Made by a program: the position numbers and the translations under genes
In this document: positions 1 through 12,929 of the stretch, one piece after another
How positions within the stretch are numbered: the first letter of the stretch is position 1
How the letters are laid out: each line of letters starts with the position of its first letter
DNA from: Heterodera schachtii
Taxonomy: Eukaryota > Nematoda > Chromadorea > Rhabditida > Heteroderidae
Length of the DNA: 64,000 nt
Reading direction: 5' to 3'
Assembly: GCA_023374025.1 (NCBI GenBank)
Contig: SIJG01000146.1
Coordinates: forward strand, 251,228-315,227
The notes under the pieces: generated by a model
Database searches by the model: none
What the model was told of the DNA's origin: nothing
The model's input: only the letters and a program-made list of their open reading frames with translations

Positions 1-594
1 TTTCTTTTATTTTACTTAAATTATTTTTGAAAATTCATATCAGATTTGAATGTGAATTTATTCATAAGGAAATGCTTCGCTTTTCTCCTCAAAATGGGTT
101 CGGTTCGGTTCTGTTGACCCTTTTCTCTTTCTCTCTCATTTTTGCTGCTAATGGAATTTTTTGACTTTTCATCATCCACCCACGCGCCACCCTTTCCCGC
201 GTGGAATGAGTGAGTGAGTGCCTTTTGTGTGCAAATATTAATTCCAATTCCGTGTGCCGGAAAGCGGCGCCTCGGGGGGCGGAGGGTGGCGGGGGATGGC
301 ACAATGAATGAATGAATGAATTTTGTGGGGAATGGCACCACCACACAATATGAGCAACAGCAACTTTAATTATGTTTGGTAGAAGAGTAATTTAATGTTA
401 ATTATGGAGATGAAAATAATTAGAGAAAGCATTTTTTGTTTATCACAAAGGACTTATTATTTCATAAGAATTAATTTAAATAGTTTTTGTTAAACAAAAT
501 TAATATTTATTCCCAGGAAGTAATAACGAATTATGAGCAGAGGAAAAACAATGAAATTTATTCATTTATAAAATTTCATAGGTCTATTTATCAT

Positions 595-1212
595 TAGGGA
601 TGGGAATTTAAGTCAAATGACTTTTTTTTTTGCTGACTCTAAATGCCCTTAAAATGACTTCATAAGTGTTCTAAACTTTGTTCGAAGCTTCTAACATGCA
701 TTTTTTGGTGACTTTTTTTGACTTTTTTGCACTTTTTGGGATTTTTATGACTTTTTTGAGTTTTTGCGACTTTTTTCGTGATTTTTTTGACTTTTTGAGG
801 CAAAATTTGACTTTTTGTGATGAAAATTCCGAAAAATAAGTCAATCTTCGAGATGGAACTGAAATTTCTTCTACCATAAGGACTCAAATGACGGGACTGA
901 AAAATAAAAAATAAAATAAAATCTGGCGGTGTAACACTTTTGAATATTTTTTTCCGTTAAAATTAGTCGTTTTTAAATTACTTTCTTCGAAGAATTGTTT
1001 AAAACGGCTTTTGGATTTAATTACATTTGGATAATTTTTCAGGACTTTTTCGGATTTATTTAGTGCTTTTTTGGTATTTTTAGTGACTTTTTGGTTATTT
1101 TTTCATGACTTTTTGGCATTTTTTATGACTTTTTCATGACTTTTTGGCGATTTTTCATGACTTTTTAAGTCGACTTTTTTGAGATTTTTCGTGACTTAAA
1201 TTCCCATCCTTA
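595..1212. mobile_element. hAT-type MITE, 618 bp
   Basis: The left end begins TAGGGATGGGAATTTAAGTC and the right end, read on the other strand, begins TAAGGATGGGAATTTAAGTC, so the terminal inverted repeats differ at one base. The element is bounded by an exact 8-bp direct repeat, TTTATCAT, at 587-594 and 1213-1220. Eight-base target duplications with TAGGG/CAGGG termini are typical of hAT transposons. The interior is a degenerate run of GACTTTTTGG-like units and holds no transposase, so it is non-autonomous. Confidence 0.85.
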
Positions 1213-1669
1213 TTTATCATCTTATTTTTTAATGAAAAAGTAAAATTTAAAAAAAAAGATTAATATGTGGATATAATAATATTTTAAAATTAGTAAATAT
1301 TAATTGCATTTTTGTTATTTTCGTGAGTGTTTGTGTGGGTGTGTGCGGAGTGGAAAAAGGCTAATCAGTCATCCAATTTGGGCTTTTCGAAAAAATTTTA
1401 TGCGAAAAATGACACTCATTGAAAATAGCCCAATTGGCCCTGAAAAAGTGTCAAATCGTAAAAAGAGCGAAAATATTTTAATTAATGAGGCGTCCAGTTG
1501 TCTGCCATGACGAAAGTTCAGAAAAATAAAATGACGAGTGTTTGTAGCAACAAATGGTGAAAAAGATTCAAATTTGAAGAGCAAAAAAAAATAAACTAAT
1601 TTGCTAAGATATACTTAATTTTTTTTTAATGTAGATAAAAAAATATTTAGTTAAAATAATGGAAATCAC

Positions 1670-4600
1670 CGTGAAGCTGCGGCGTCGACCCACCGCCGGT
1701 AGCAAACGGCGGATGGTGGCGCAAAAGGGCGCCCGCGCCGCAATACTCGTTGCCCGAGTAGGTGCCGGAGTCCTGGAGCGACGTCTGCGACAAATCGCGA
1801 GGGCTTGGCGTTGACGAATCGACCATCATAGTCACAACATTTTGGGAGCCGCGACGACTCCCTAAAAACCCAGAGAAAACTTTGATGAATTTTGTAATGG
1901 AAACCCTATTTTTTTTTAAATTTAATTATGGATTTTTGCCTTTTTTTAAATACCTGCAGGGGTGCCATATTTCTCTGTGGCCTGTTTCAATGCCAAATAC
2001 ACCGGGTCAATGTTGTCGGGATCTTCAAATTTGTTTGAAATAACGAGAGAAACATATTTTAATAAAAAATATTTATAAAATTTAAATGCATAAATCATAA
2101 CCAAAGTTTGGCCATGTAAAACCTACTCTCCAATTAGATAATGAATAAATTTTTCATTGTTTTTATAAAGTCTAAATGAATTAAGCTAATTATAATAAGG
2201 TATTTTATCTCATTCTATTAAGCTAATTATAATAAGGTATTTTATCTCATTCTAATCTTTTTTTTTCTACTTTTTTTTTGCAAAGTTTATGAATATTTTG
2301 CGGTTTTTTTCATTCTCTTTTTTTTTGTCTTTTCAAATATTCGAGAAATTCACTCTTGAATAGAAACAAATGTTTTTTGCTCCTTCAACTTGCCATGTTC
2401 TGTTGATGAACCACTCCCTCCTCCTCCTAATCCTGCCCCTGCTATTGCGGCTGCACCGTTTCTGCCCGCCGGGGCCGACTCGCTGGAAAAAGACGAGCCA
2501 CGGCTGCACTCGTCTGGCGCTTGTCGCTGCTGCTGATCACCGTTCAGCTGCTGATGATGGCGCTGAAAACGCGGTGCCAAATCGCTGTTGGGCGAACGCC
2601 GAAGGATTTGGCGCTCAATTCCGCCCCCACGGCGCAAGCAAATGGTCGGATTTGAATTGGCACGAACATTGGACAAATGATGTTGTTTAGTGAACAATAG
2701 GGAAAAACATTGGGGTGGTTGTATTGGGGAGTTGGTGGACTGTGGTGAATCCTACGGTAATTTACAGTGAAACAAAAAATATGGAAAGGGATATGTTTTT
2801 TTCTACAATGTCATGTGATGATCCGGCACCGGCCGATGGAGGCGTAAAATGGCTCGGGAATGCCTCATTTGGCGTGAACGGTGAAGATGATGACGAATTA
2901 GAAGCGCAAAAAAAGGCGCCAGAAGTGTTTTTTCTACGGCTATTAGTATCTGACAAATTGATGCCCCAGTTCAGCTGCTGATCATTCGGTGCCATCGGCT
3001 GATGATTTGACATTCTTTTCGTTGTCAATTTTGGCGAACCGATCGGCCCTTGCAGTGATCGCTGGCTAATCAGCGAAGGGCGTGGCTTGCTGCTGTTCAT
3101 GGCGGTGGAAATGCCACGTCGTAACGCCCTCACCTTGGGCGAGGTGGCCATAACAATTTGACGCGACGAACCCGGCGGACGTTGACTCTGATGCGGCTGC
3201 TGGTCGGGCTGAAATGCGCAATATTGGCGCCGACCTATAGAGTCGTTACGGTGATTACTAATTAGTCTACTCGGGAATGAATGAGCCTCAAGGAATAAGG
3301 GATGGGATATTCTGATTTAAACTGTCATTGATCTGCTTCTAAATTTTGCTAGAGACCGAATCGTGATCTAGCCCAAGTCCCAGTCAATCCCCTTCAATTT
3401 TAAAAAAGGCCGAGACAGATCCCAAGGCCGGGATCCCGAGTATAATCCCGCGGGGTCCCTAGAAAATCCCATGGTATTCCGATCCCACCCGTTATTTTTT
3501 TTTTTACACGTTTGCTTCTTCCTTGGCTGTCACAAGTCGTTGTACCTGATTGGCAGCTGTTTGCCATATACGTTTTGCCTCCATGTCGTTGAATAGTGAT
3601 GGGTGCGAATTGCGATGAATGACCATGTTGGCCCCGTCCTCTTGGCACCATTGCTCTGTGCCATTGCCAGCTTTGTTCAGCCGATTTGACCAACTGTTGC
3701 TGCTTCCGCTGGCCGATGCCATCGGCACACCCGTGCTGATCATCATTTGGTAATGATGCTGCTGATTGCTGCTTTTCCTGCCCAACAATGTGTTCGCTGA
3801 GTGTGCACTTTTCAACAGCGGTAGTTCAGCTTCAGCCCCCACTTTCGGCTCCAATGGCAATTGACGACGGGGACGACGATGATTGCGGCAATTAGCACCT
3901 GCTACAGCGGAACTATCAAAAGCGTTTTCATCATTAGGTGCTTCAAATTCGTAATTAGGTGCTGCATCATTGCCAATAAAATTATGATGATTTTGATAAC
4001 GATGATGATTGTTGTATTCCCATGGGTAATTATGCTGTTGATGATGCCGATGATTGTGTTGGGGTTGTAGGCTTGACCTCCTCACGGAATGGTGCTTTTT
4101 TTGCTGGTGTCGTTGGCAATGGTAATTATGTTGTTCTGAGTCGAAAAAATTTCGTGCCAACAATTGATGCTCGCTTGGGTGGTGGTAGTGGTGGTAATAA
4201 TGGAGATATTCCGCGCTTTTATATTTTCCGGCAATCATTCGGTTTTGGCACGAGATTTGATTTCTTTTATCCGCCTTTATTTTCGCGTGGCAGAAATAAT
4301 TTTATTGTTTGGCAAGACGAAAAATATGTAAGTGGTGAGCACCGCTTTGGTGGTCGAAAGCTATTTAATAACAAAATGGCTTAATATGCACGAAAAGAAG
4401 GGAAAATGTGTGAAGAAAAAAGAGTTAAAAAAGTGAGACAAAGCCAATTTTAAAGGAAAAAAAGAACGCAATGGGACGGAAAGCATTATCATAGCTAATG
4501 GAGCTTATGGCAAAAAAATTAATTAAAGTAATTAACTACCCTTTTACAAAACTGAATTATTAATTAAATATTATTTTTATAAAATTGATTAAATGTTATT

Positions 4601-7173
4601 TAAATTATAACTTTTACATACTCTAATTAACCCTAACATATACTATTAAAAATTTAACAAATTTATTTATTTTCTATGACGCTATCCTGGTTTATGCATT
4701 TTTAATCTGAAAAATCATTTTTTGATAGTTATAAAGCGGACTATTGTTCATCCGAGTGGAATGAATAAGGAAGTGAACTTTTTAAAAGGTGCCGTGAGAA
4801 GGAAATGGCCTTTTTCTCTCTCTCTGTTGGATTTTGGCTGTTCTTTGCTTAAATATGAGGCCCAAAAATTATACTGAAAAGTAACAAAAAAAGGAATTAT
4901 TTTTAAGATAGAAAAGAAGCCAATTTTAAACGCAACAAAAAAATGTCATATTATAATGGGGAGAATTTCCATCTGTCATTTTTCATTATTTTTGACCGAA
5001 ACATTAATTAGAAATGCATAAATTGAATTAAAAATGATAGCATATATCCTTTGACTATGCTTTTAGTAATGGAAATTTTTGAGGATATCTTGAAAAATAT
5101 TATAAAATGCTAACATTTAAAAATATCAGATTAAAAAAGATGAAAAATTTAAATTAAAATTATTGCAATTTTTTGACTTTTTTAATTTAATTTAATTCCT
5201 TTTACATTCAGAATAAAACTCCCATTAACACAAAGTCGACCATTAAATGGCTTTGTGCTGCTGTAAACAAAAAAACTTTAATTTTCTTCGGATTGAATTG
5301 AATGTCGTGGGGAAAGTAAAATTTCTCAGAGATGTGTGGGTGGAGGGCAAAAGTGCCAACTTTTCTTCTGCTGAATTGGACCATAAAAAACGTCGGCGGA
5401 GGGCGGTGGACAAATAAAGGGGGGGGGGGGGGCGACAGGGGCCGAATGGGACGACAAATTCTTCCAATGGCCACGAAATGTGGCCGGAACTCCAAGGCTA
5501 TCGCGGAAAAGTAAAATTGGAGGAAGGCCAAAAGGAGGAAGGAGGACAACGGACGGACAAATTACGGAAGGGAATTGAAATTTAAATTAAAAAATAGCTA
5601 AAAAAATTAATTAAAAATGAGTAAAAAGAAAAAAGAGGAGGCGTGAAAAAGAAAACTGATGGAAGGAGAAAACAATTAAATGAAATGAGAAATTGAGTGG
5701 CTAATAGTATAAAAAAGAAATTAATCTTTTAGAAAATTTTCCTAAATGTAATTAGCAAATGTCACTTTCGTAATTTTCGCACATAAAAGAGAAAAAAAAA
5801 CTAAAATATCGTTTTTTACGTCAAAAAACGTTAGAATAAAAAAAAGTGTAATTTGGCATTGTGATGCCAATTTGCGTGCGTGTGCCTTTTGCGGCAATTA
5901 TCCAAACACGGCGCATAGCGTGGCGCAAAAACATTTGGAAAACACCACCAAAACAGCAGCCAGCTAATTAAGTGGGCAGTATAAACAATTAAATGAATAA
6001 TGTCAAAAATAAATTGATATTTTAAGAAATGGGAAAAGAGGCCAAAAAATAAGGAAATCCGACCATTTGCTGAAATTAATTAAATCATATTCGTAAATTA
6101 TAATTATAAAAGCATATGGAACAATTAAAATTTAACGATTTTTTCCAGCATGTCCAAATGTAATTAAAAAAATTTGTTGAAGATTTAAAGTTATGTAATT
6201 AATTGCATAAGTTAAATAATTTGGTAATTCAAATTCATTAATTTCGTAATTTAAACTTAATTAGTTTCACATTAAAAGTGATTTCCATGCTGCCCACCTT
6301 TGGGATGTTTTTGAAGCGTGTCATCGCAGCGACCACACGCAAAGCGGATGACCATTTCTTGGCGGGTACTGCCCCCTCCTTCTTCGGTCCACGACCCTTT
6401 GGCATGAATTTTTCATCGGCATTTCTTTGCAGTTTTTCATTGCCATTGACATGCTAAAAATGAATAATCATTTTTTAAGGAAATCTTTTAGTATAAAAAA
6501 TCTTTGTTAAGCTAATATCGAAGTTCCAATTTATAATCAGCTTTGGGGACTAAGCCGACCATCCAAAAGGGTCTGTTTTCATTTTGTTTTTTTTGCATCT
6601 GTGCCAAAAATTCCCAACGGCAGCATCAAATTAGCACTTGCGAACCTCATATTCATTCAATTATGAGGGATTTATAGAAACCGAAAGACTCACAATCAGC
6701 CACTTTTTTCTGGGATATAATCCATTAAGTTTGCCTAATTGGCTTAATTAGAATTGGCCATTTCTAGAATTCTTCTTTTCTTCCAATTTGACCGTATTAA
6801 TTGTAAGCCTTGACACTATTAGTTAATTTGGTTCACCATTAGGACCAGTCATCAATTCACTCACTTCTTTGCGCTGCTTTTGCTCATCCTCCGATGCCAA
6901 TGTCAACCCCATCGAACTGTTTGTGCCGCCTTTTGTTGCTGGCGATGTGCTGCGCAGAATTGCTTCATCGCCAGACTGTCCTGAGACGGCGTCCCGTCGT
7001 TGGTGCAGCATCATTTTGTACGCCTTGTTCAGCTCGTGTTTGTCCACTCGTCGTGCTGGTGAACCATCTCCACTAGCAGCGCCAGCAATAATGCCACTAC
7101 CGCCGGCGCCAACCACTTTCTCCACCGTAATCATCATTATTACCGTCGATTGACACTCACTGATGAATTGATA
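1670..7173 (-). CDS. Unrecognised multi-exon gene with Ser/His/Gln-rich low-complexity exons (partial)
   Basis: I do not recognise this protein. Exon-like minus-strand blocks lie at 7173-6865 (acceptor TTTACAG, donor GTGAGT after EQKQRKE), 6453-6298 (reads HVNGNEKLQ to RFKNIPK, in phase with the previous exon), about 4240-3506 (His/Asn-rich, with YHHYHHPSEHQ), about 3240-2800 (Ser/Pro-rich, including SPKVRALRRGISTAM), about 2690-2370 (Gln/Gly/Ser-rich), 2023-1959 (DPDNIDPVYLALKQATEKYG) and 1859-1673 (STPSPRDLSQTSLQDSGTYS, ending in a GT donor). The short DPVYLALKQATEKYG block looks like a conserved motif; the rest looks disordered and may be a regulatory tail. The first block has no clear initiator and the last ends in a donor, so both gene ends are missing or unseen. 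The blocks could belong to more than one gene. Confidence 0.45.
2181..2254. repeat. Perfect 37-bp tandem duplication
   Basis: A 37-bp AT-rich unit beginning TTAAGCTAATTATAATAAGG occurs twice in a row without a mismatch. It lies in a presumed intron of the minus-strand gene. A replication-slippage duplication is the simplest reading. Confidence 0.8.
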
Positions 7174-7199
7174 CTGTAAATAATAATCTATTATATATT

Positions 7200-10100
7200 T
7201 TTAAATAGTGAGTCAAAATTTTATTTAAAAAAATTCATTTTACAGGTTCAGAAACTCCTACTCCTAATAACTATTAAAATAAAATGCCAAAAATTCACCT
7301 TTTTGTCACCGTTCGTCTGTCACTGATTTGCCAATTTTAACCAAGTTGGGCTGGGCACGTATTGGTTGATTTTTGCGTAAATTAACAAAAAATAATAATA
7401 CTTTTTCTGCTTTTTGTTATGAGTATTTTTTTTTATTAAAAATAATGTTCAGATCAATTAAAAGTAATCTAATTAAAAATTGTTTCACTGCTAAATGAAC
7501 ACGCCAATGGATTTTCTTAAAATAATTTTCGCTTTTTATTCATATTAATTCCTTGTCAATGTATGTATTGGTTGGGATGAGTCTGCACTTTCATTATTGG
7601 CTCAATTTCCCATCGGAAATGTGGGGGTGGGGTTGGCCAAGAAGGCTTTATTGGGCATGGAGAAAATGGCGGAAATGGACGCAATTTGGGACCACCATTA
7701 GGGAGAGGGGAAATTGTGGTGATTAATGTAAAATTTAATCCGAAAATTATACCTAAATGATGTCAATTAAATAAATAATTCGTTTATATTATTTTATTTT
7801 GGAATTGAGAAGGAAATTAAAAAATAAATACAAATAAAATACTTTAAAAATGTGAATCACTTTGTACGATAGTGCTTTACAAATACAAAACATTTATACG
7901 TGAGATTATGTGAGCAACAAAACTATCCAAAAATATCGGTAAAATTGGACTTTACTTTTTTATTTTGTAAATGTCATACTCAAATGGATGGTGCTATGAC
8001 GTAATACTCAAAAACATCAAATCATGTAAGTCAAGAAACCGTTAAAATAAGAAAGTTTGTTTAGAAAATAAGTTTTATCTAAAGCAACCATTTGATTTCC
8101 CATAAGTAAGTCTTAGAATTCTTTATTAATCTGAAAAATTTCAAAGCTTTGAATTAAAAATATTATTGCTTAATGTTAAATATAATGAAAATTATTGTAT
8201 TTTCATTTTGATGGCCTTTGAAAATTTTATTAAAAATTAAATATAAATTGGAAATGGCACTTTTCCCACTAAAACTTCTGTGGACACAAAACATTCATTC
8301 AGTTTGAGAGGAAAAGCGTGAGAAAATTTAAAATTGAAGAATTTCTTAAGCTTAGTGTTTCGTATAAACAAAAGTAAATTTGCGGGAGTTTCTGTTAACA
8401 CAGCATTTTATCTTTGTTTATGCCACGCCTTTTGCATTAGCACTTTGGCATTAAGTTAAGCCAAAAAAAAATGTATAAAATATTTCAAACAAAATGTTTA
8501 GTTGTAAAACGCAACAAAATATTTTAGCTCATTAATTTTTAATTGCCTATGAATTTTCTGCCTTTGGCTCTCCAAAACTCTTTTACAAAAAAATTTTTTT
8601 GTTGAAAAGAATAAAAAATAAGCTCAGTAAAAGGAGTTAAATGCCATTAACAAAGAGCCGAATGGACAAGCATTTTAAAATTTGAAGAAGCCAAAGGAAA
8701 AACGATTTTAAAAACAAAAAATGAGAGGAGGGGGAATTTCGCAAATGTTGGCTTTTTTTAATTTGAAAATTGAATGAAAAAAAGAAGAATGTAAAAATAC
8801 AAAATTTTTAATGAGAATTTTAGATATTAGTAATAAATTCTTGGTTTTTATTTTTATTTTAATTTGATATTTTTTAACCTTTATTGGTAGTAATAAAAAA
8901 ACTTTTTAAAATATTAAAAAAAAGAAAAATAAATAAATAAATTTTTAATTTACAGAAAGACTTATATTTAATATTTTTAACAATATATTATTGAAGTTAA
9001 CATTGATATGGAAATTTTTTATCAATGAAAAAATATTATTTAATTTTTTTAAATAACTTTAAACACAAAAAATGAAAAATCTAAAATTTTAGTTCCTATT
9101 TTTTTGTTTTCTCCTTTTTGTGCTAATGCAATTTACACCCCACCTTCACCACCACATTAGCCCCAACACAACAACAATAACAACTGTCCGTTTTGGCTGG
9201 CCTCTCTAAGTGCTTGTTTTTTGCTTTTTGTTTTCGTCCTCCTCCGATCAAACGCATTTTTTGGCCTATGCTTCATCCCCCCCCCCTCCCACATTTTGTT
9301 GTGTGTGGGTGGATGAGGGTGGATGAGATTGGGCTTAGGTGTTATGTGGGTGTTGATGGTTGATCAATACAAATCGGATAATAAAGTGTGATCGGGATGG
9401 ATGAATGAATGAATGAACTGACTGATCACACAGCATGAGGCGAAAAAAGGGAGAAAAATGGGAACCGAGCGTTTCAGTTGTTTATAATGAACTGCTGTCT
9501 GATCAGTGGCACTGAATTCCTAGACTGATTGATCAGCAGCAGAAGGACAAATGATTAGCAAATTAGCGGAAGAGAAAGAGAGTGAGGCAATTCTTGGAGC
9601 AAATTTATTTGTTTATTGGAACAAAATTTCAAGTGATTAATTTTATTATTTCGTGAATGAACTATTTATTTTTAATTTAGGTGTACATAAATAATAAATG
9701 AATTTTTAGTGGTTCAAACATTAAAAGAAATAATATCAAGCAGTCTTTTTTCTTTTACTATTCATTACATTTTTTACATTAGACAATCCCCATTAATTAT
9801 TAGTTAACACAAAAAATGGAAGTAAAATTTAAAAAATTATTCAAATAGAAATAATTTGTGTCTAAAAAACAAAATGATGAAAAAAATTTTATGAGCAAAA
9901 TGTCATCATACAATTATTTAGCCAACGATTATCATTGGGAAACGACTACCAAAATATGAAAAGAATATATATATATATATATTGTTACATTTTTAGCATT
10001 GGCATTGAAAGCGGAGAGTGGAAAATGCCATTATGTTTTGTACTTCCGTGACATTAGTGTATTTCCGCACTCCATTTTCGGCACGAAAATGCTCATATTA

Positions 10101-10820
10101 CGGCGAGGGAATTACACGAATTGCATTTTTATGCATTCATTGGAATGGAATTGACACAAATCGGAATAATAAATAAGAAATTCATTGAATTAATAAATAT
10201 GTAAATTGATAAATCGCTGAATTTGGAAAGGAATAAGCAGAGAATCCTAATTGAATCGCATCATAAAATATAAATGAGTGCAAATTGTACCAATTTTTAT
10301 GGTCCGAAAATCAAATTTGGGGTTGGTCATGGGATTGGAAGTCAAATTCACTGCAAAATTCACCAATTTGAAAAAGTTGGATTGGAATATCATAATAGAA
10401 AAAACAGACTGAACTCATAATTAAAATTAAATAATAAAGTTTCTTTTCTTTGATACGTTCGTTATAAGATTGACATTCTTTTGATAATTCTATGGAAAAC
10501 GTCAAAAAATTTATGAGAAGTAAAAAATAGTTTTAAAAAAATTAGTTGCTCAATAGACTTTTTTAGTTGAAAAGATAAATTTTTTAGCTTTGTAAATCAT
10601 CAAAGTTTTTACAAAAGGTTGTGCCAAAGAAATTGCCTTCTGCTGTCCTGCTCAATAGCACTCATATTTTTAGTATAAAACAGTCTAAAACCAAAATTAT
10701 GTGAGAAATTGTAAAAGAGGAATTGTGGCCATCGAAATTTTAAGCGCATCCGCCCCTGAGGGGTCGAAGCGGCAGAAAGTAGGAGACCGATAGTGGCGTG
10801 GGGGGGGGGCGGAAAGTAAA
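7200..10820. other. AT-rich stretch without a recognisable gene
   Basis: I see no exon with family resemblance or coherent splice phases on either strand. The stretch contains homopolymer runs, a C run near 9280, an (AT)n tract at about 9965-9981 and short chance reading frames only. It may be promoter, first-intron or intergenic sequence of the unrecognised gene to its left. Confidence 0.5.
9965..9981. repeat. (AT)n microsatellite
   Basis: An uninterrupted run of alternating A and T. A second (AT)n tract lies near 16161-16179, inside the galectin-like gene. Confidence 0.8.
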
Positions 10821-10825
10821 AAGCG

Positions 10826-11127
10826 AATTTTTTGACAAAACATGGCATAGGTAACTTTGCTTAAAACCAATAAAATTTTACATTCTTGGTACCATTCGAT
10901 AGCCAAGCATTTTCTCTATAAGCCTGCAAAAGTTCAAATAAAATTATCAAATTTTATGGCATAAATAGTATTTATTTTCATACAACTTTTTCTAAAGTTT
11001 ACCAAATTTTTTTTAATTTAGTAGGCTTATAGAAAAAAAGCTTTGGCTATTGAATGGTACCAAGAATGTAAAATTTGGTTGCCTATAAGCAAAGTTATGC
11101 CAAGTTTTGTCGAAAAATTCACGAAAA
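10826..11127. repeat. Inverted repeat (foldback), arms about 90 bp
   Basis: The minus-strand sequence from about 10916 down to 10826 and the plus-strand sequence 11035-11127 share GAATGGTACCAAGAATGTAA followed by similar sequence ending in TTTTGTC and AAAAATTC. The spacer is about 120 bp. The same sequence family (TTCGATAGCC, then TATAAGCCT) recurs near 44225-44290, so this is a dispersed element rather than a local accident. Confidence 0.65.
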
Positions 11128-11454
11128 TGGCGGATTTTACGAAACGACCCAGCACGGTCAAGAACCATCAAAAGGGCTTTACTCTAAAAAGATCAAATGG
11201 AAAATTTGACAGAAAATTTTTATAAAAAATGGAGAAGTGAATTCGGGATCAGACAGTGCTGACGGGGAAAAATTAAGAAATTTTGACAAAATTCTTACAT
11301 ATGCACCAAAATTATCAATTTGTTGATTCTTGGGTGGATAAACACCATCAAAATCATCTGAATTGAATAATTTACCTTATTTGCAATTCCGAGGCATACA
11401 AAATGTATGACACGGATTGCGTTGCTTCCTTGGAACCCAGCCTATTTATTCTCT

Positions 11455-12393
11455 TTTGGGTGTACTTTAGTCAACCCCCCAGAATAAAAAGGTTAAATGA
11501 TACACCAATGGATTCGGAGCTAAGCATGAAAAAATAGATCTTCAGTTGCGGAAATGCCAAAAAACGGGTTTTTGAACCGGTTTAAAACTCGAAAATTTGA
11601 GTGAAAAGGGGGGCTCTTAACCCTTTAAAACGGCCAAATTCGGACAAATTTGGTATCATTCGAGAGCTCTTGATGAGCTTGGTCTAAAAATCAGAATAAT
11701 AAACCGAACAGATGCAATCTGAGTGTGGGACAACTGAGTCCCAGTGAAAAATGGACACTTCAGTACCAAAGAAATAATGTAAGAATAAAGTAATAATTAA
11801 TTGCAAAATTACGCAAAAAGGAGCATGCGAAGACGGAGCAAGTAGCGGGGCGAGACGGGTGGTGGATGAAAAAGTCTGACGAGCGCCACAGGCGGTTGAC
11901 TGCCCCCGCCAATCAGTCAACCGCCTGCGGATCACGCGCGGACTTCTTCCGTAGTCTCGCCCCACCTACTGGCCGCCGTAGTCGAGTGTTAGCGCAATAC
12001 ACATTATGAATGCTTGAAAATTTTTATGCATTAAAAGAAATAAAATTAAGTTGTTATTTCTCTGGTACTGAGGTGTCGATTTTCACTGGGACTCAGTTGT
12101 TCCAGTGTTTAGATGGCACCGGTTCGAATTTATACCTTGTTTTTTTAGACTTAGCTCATCAAGAGCTTTCGATTGATACCAAATTTGTGCGAGTTTGACC
12201 GTTTTAAAGGGTCAGGAGTCCCCTTTTCACTAAATTTTTCGAGTTTTAAATCGGTTCAAAAAGCGGTTTTTTGGCATTTCCGCAACTGGAGACCTATTTT
12301 TTCATGCTTCTCTCCACGAGGCGAATCGATTGGTATATATATATCATTTAACCTTTTTATTCTGGGGGAGGGATTGACTAAAGTAAATCCCTC
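11455..12393. mobile_element. Long foldback element, about 940 bp, nearly palindromic throughout
   Basis: The left arm, about 11455-11780, and the right arm, about 12035-12393, are imperfect inverted copies. Shared landmarks include AGAATAAAAAGGTTAAATGA, the complement of GAGCTCTTGATGAGCT, TTTTTGGCATTTCCGCAACT and GGTACTGAAGTGTC-like segments. The centre is itself palindromic: GGCGGTTGACTG near 11892 faces CAGTCAACCGCC near 11915, and GGGGCGAGAC near 11848 faces GTCTCGCCCC near 11955. No coding capacity is seen. The structure fits a foldback-type transposon or a large MITE. Confidence 0.7.
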
Positions 12394-12929
12394 TTATTTT
12401 ATTTGGTCTCACAAAATTCAGTAATTTTCAAGATTTCTAACATTTTAATGCAAAATTTATTTTTACAAAAACGCATTTATTTGGATGCAAAATTTCAATT
12501 CATTTTGAAATCAGAATTTACTTGAATTATTTATACAATGAACTCATAAAAATACATCCCTATTTTGCAATGCTTTAACTTTAGAGAAAAAAATGAATGT
12601 AATTTATAGAATGGCAAAAAAAAATATTAGTTCATTAAATAAAAAAGTTGATATTTGTCTTCAATTTAATTAATTAATTGTTTGTTTTTACTGTAATTTA
12701 GTTATTTAATTGTTTTTGACTGTAATATCTCTGTATAAATAATTTGTTTATGAATCTTTGATGTTTCAATTTACTACACAAAAAATTCAGGGGACATAAA
12801 TATAATGACAAAAAATAGTTTATAATAAAGGCAAATTTTTAAAAAGAATTCTTATGCGGGTATTTTTATTATTGTGGAAATTGTACCGAACAAATTCAGA
12901 TTTGCTCCAAATGATGGCACTTTCACTGC

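Noticed and set aside
89..346. Two minus-strand frames near the window start
   Set aside because: They overlap each other in different frames, include the repeated GAATGAATGAATGAAT tract and resemble no family.
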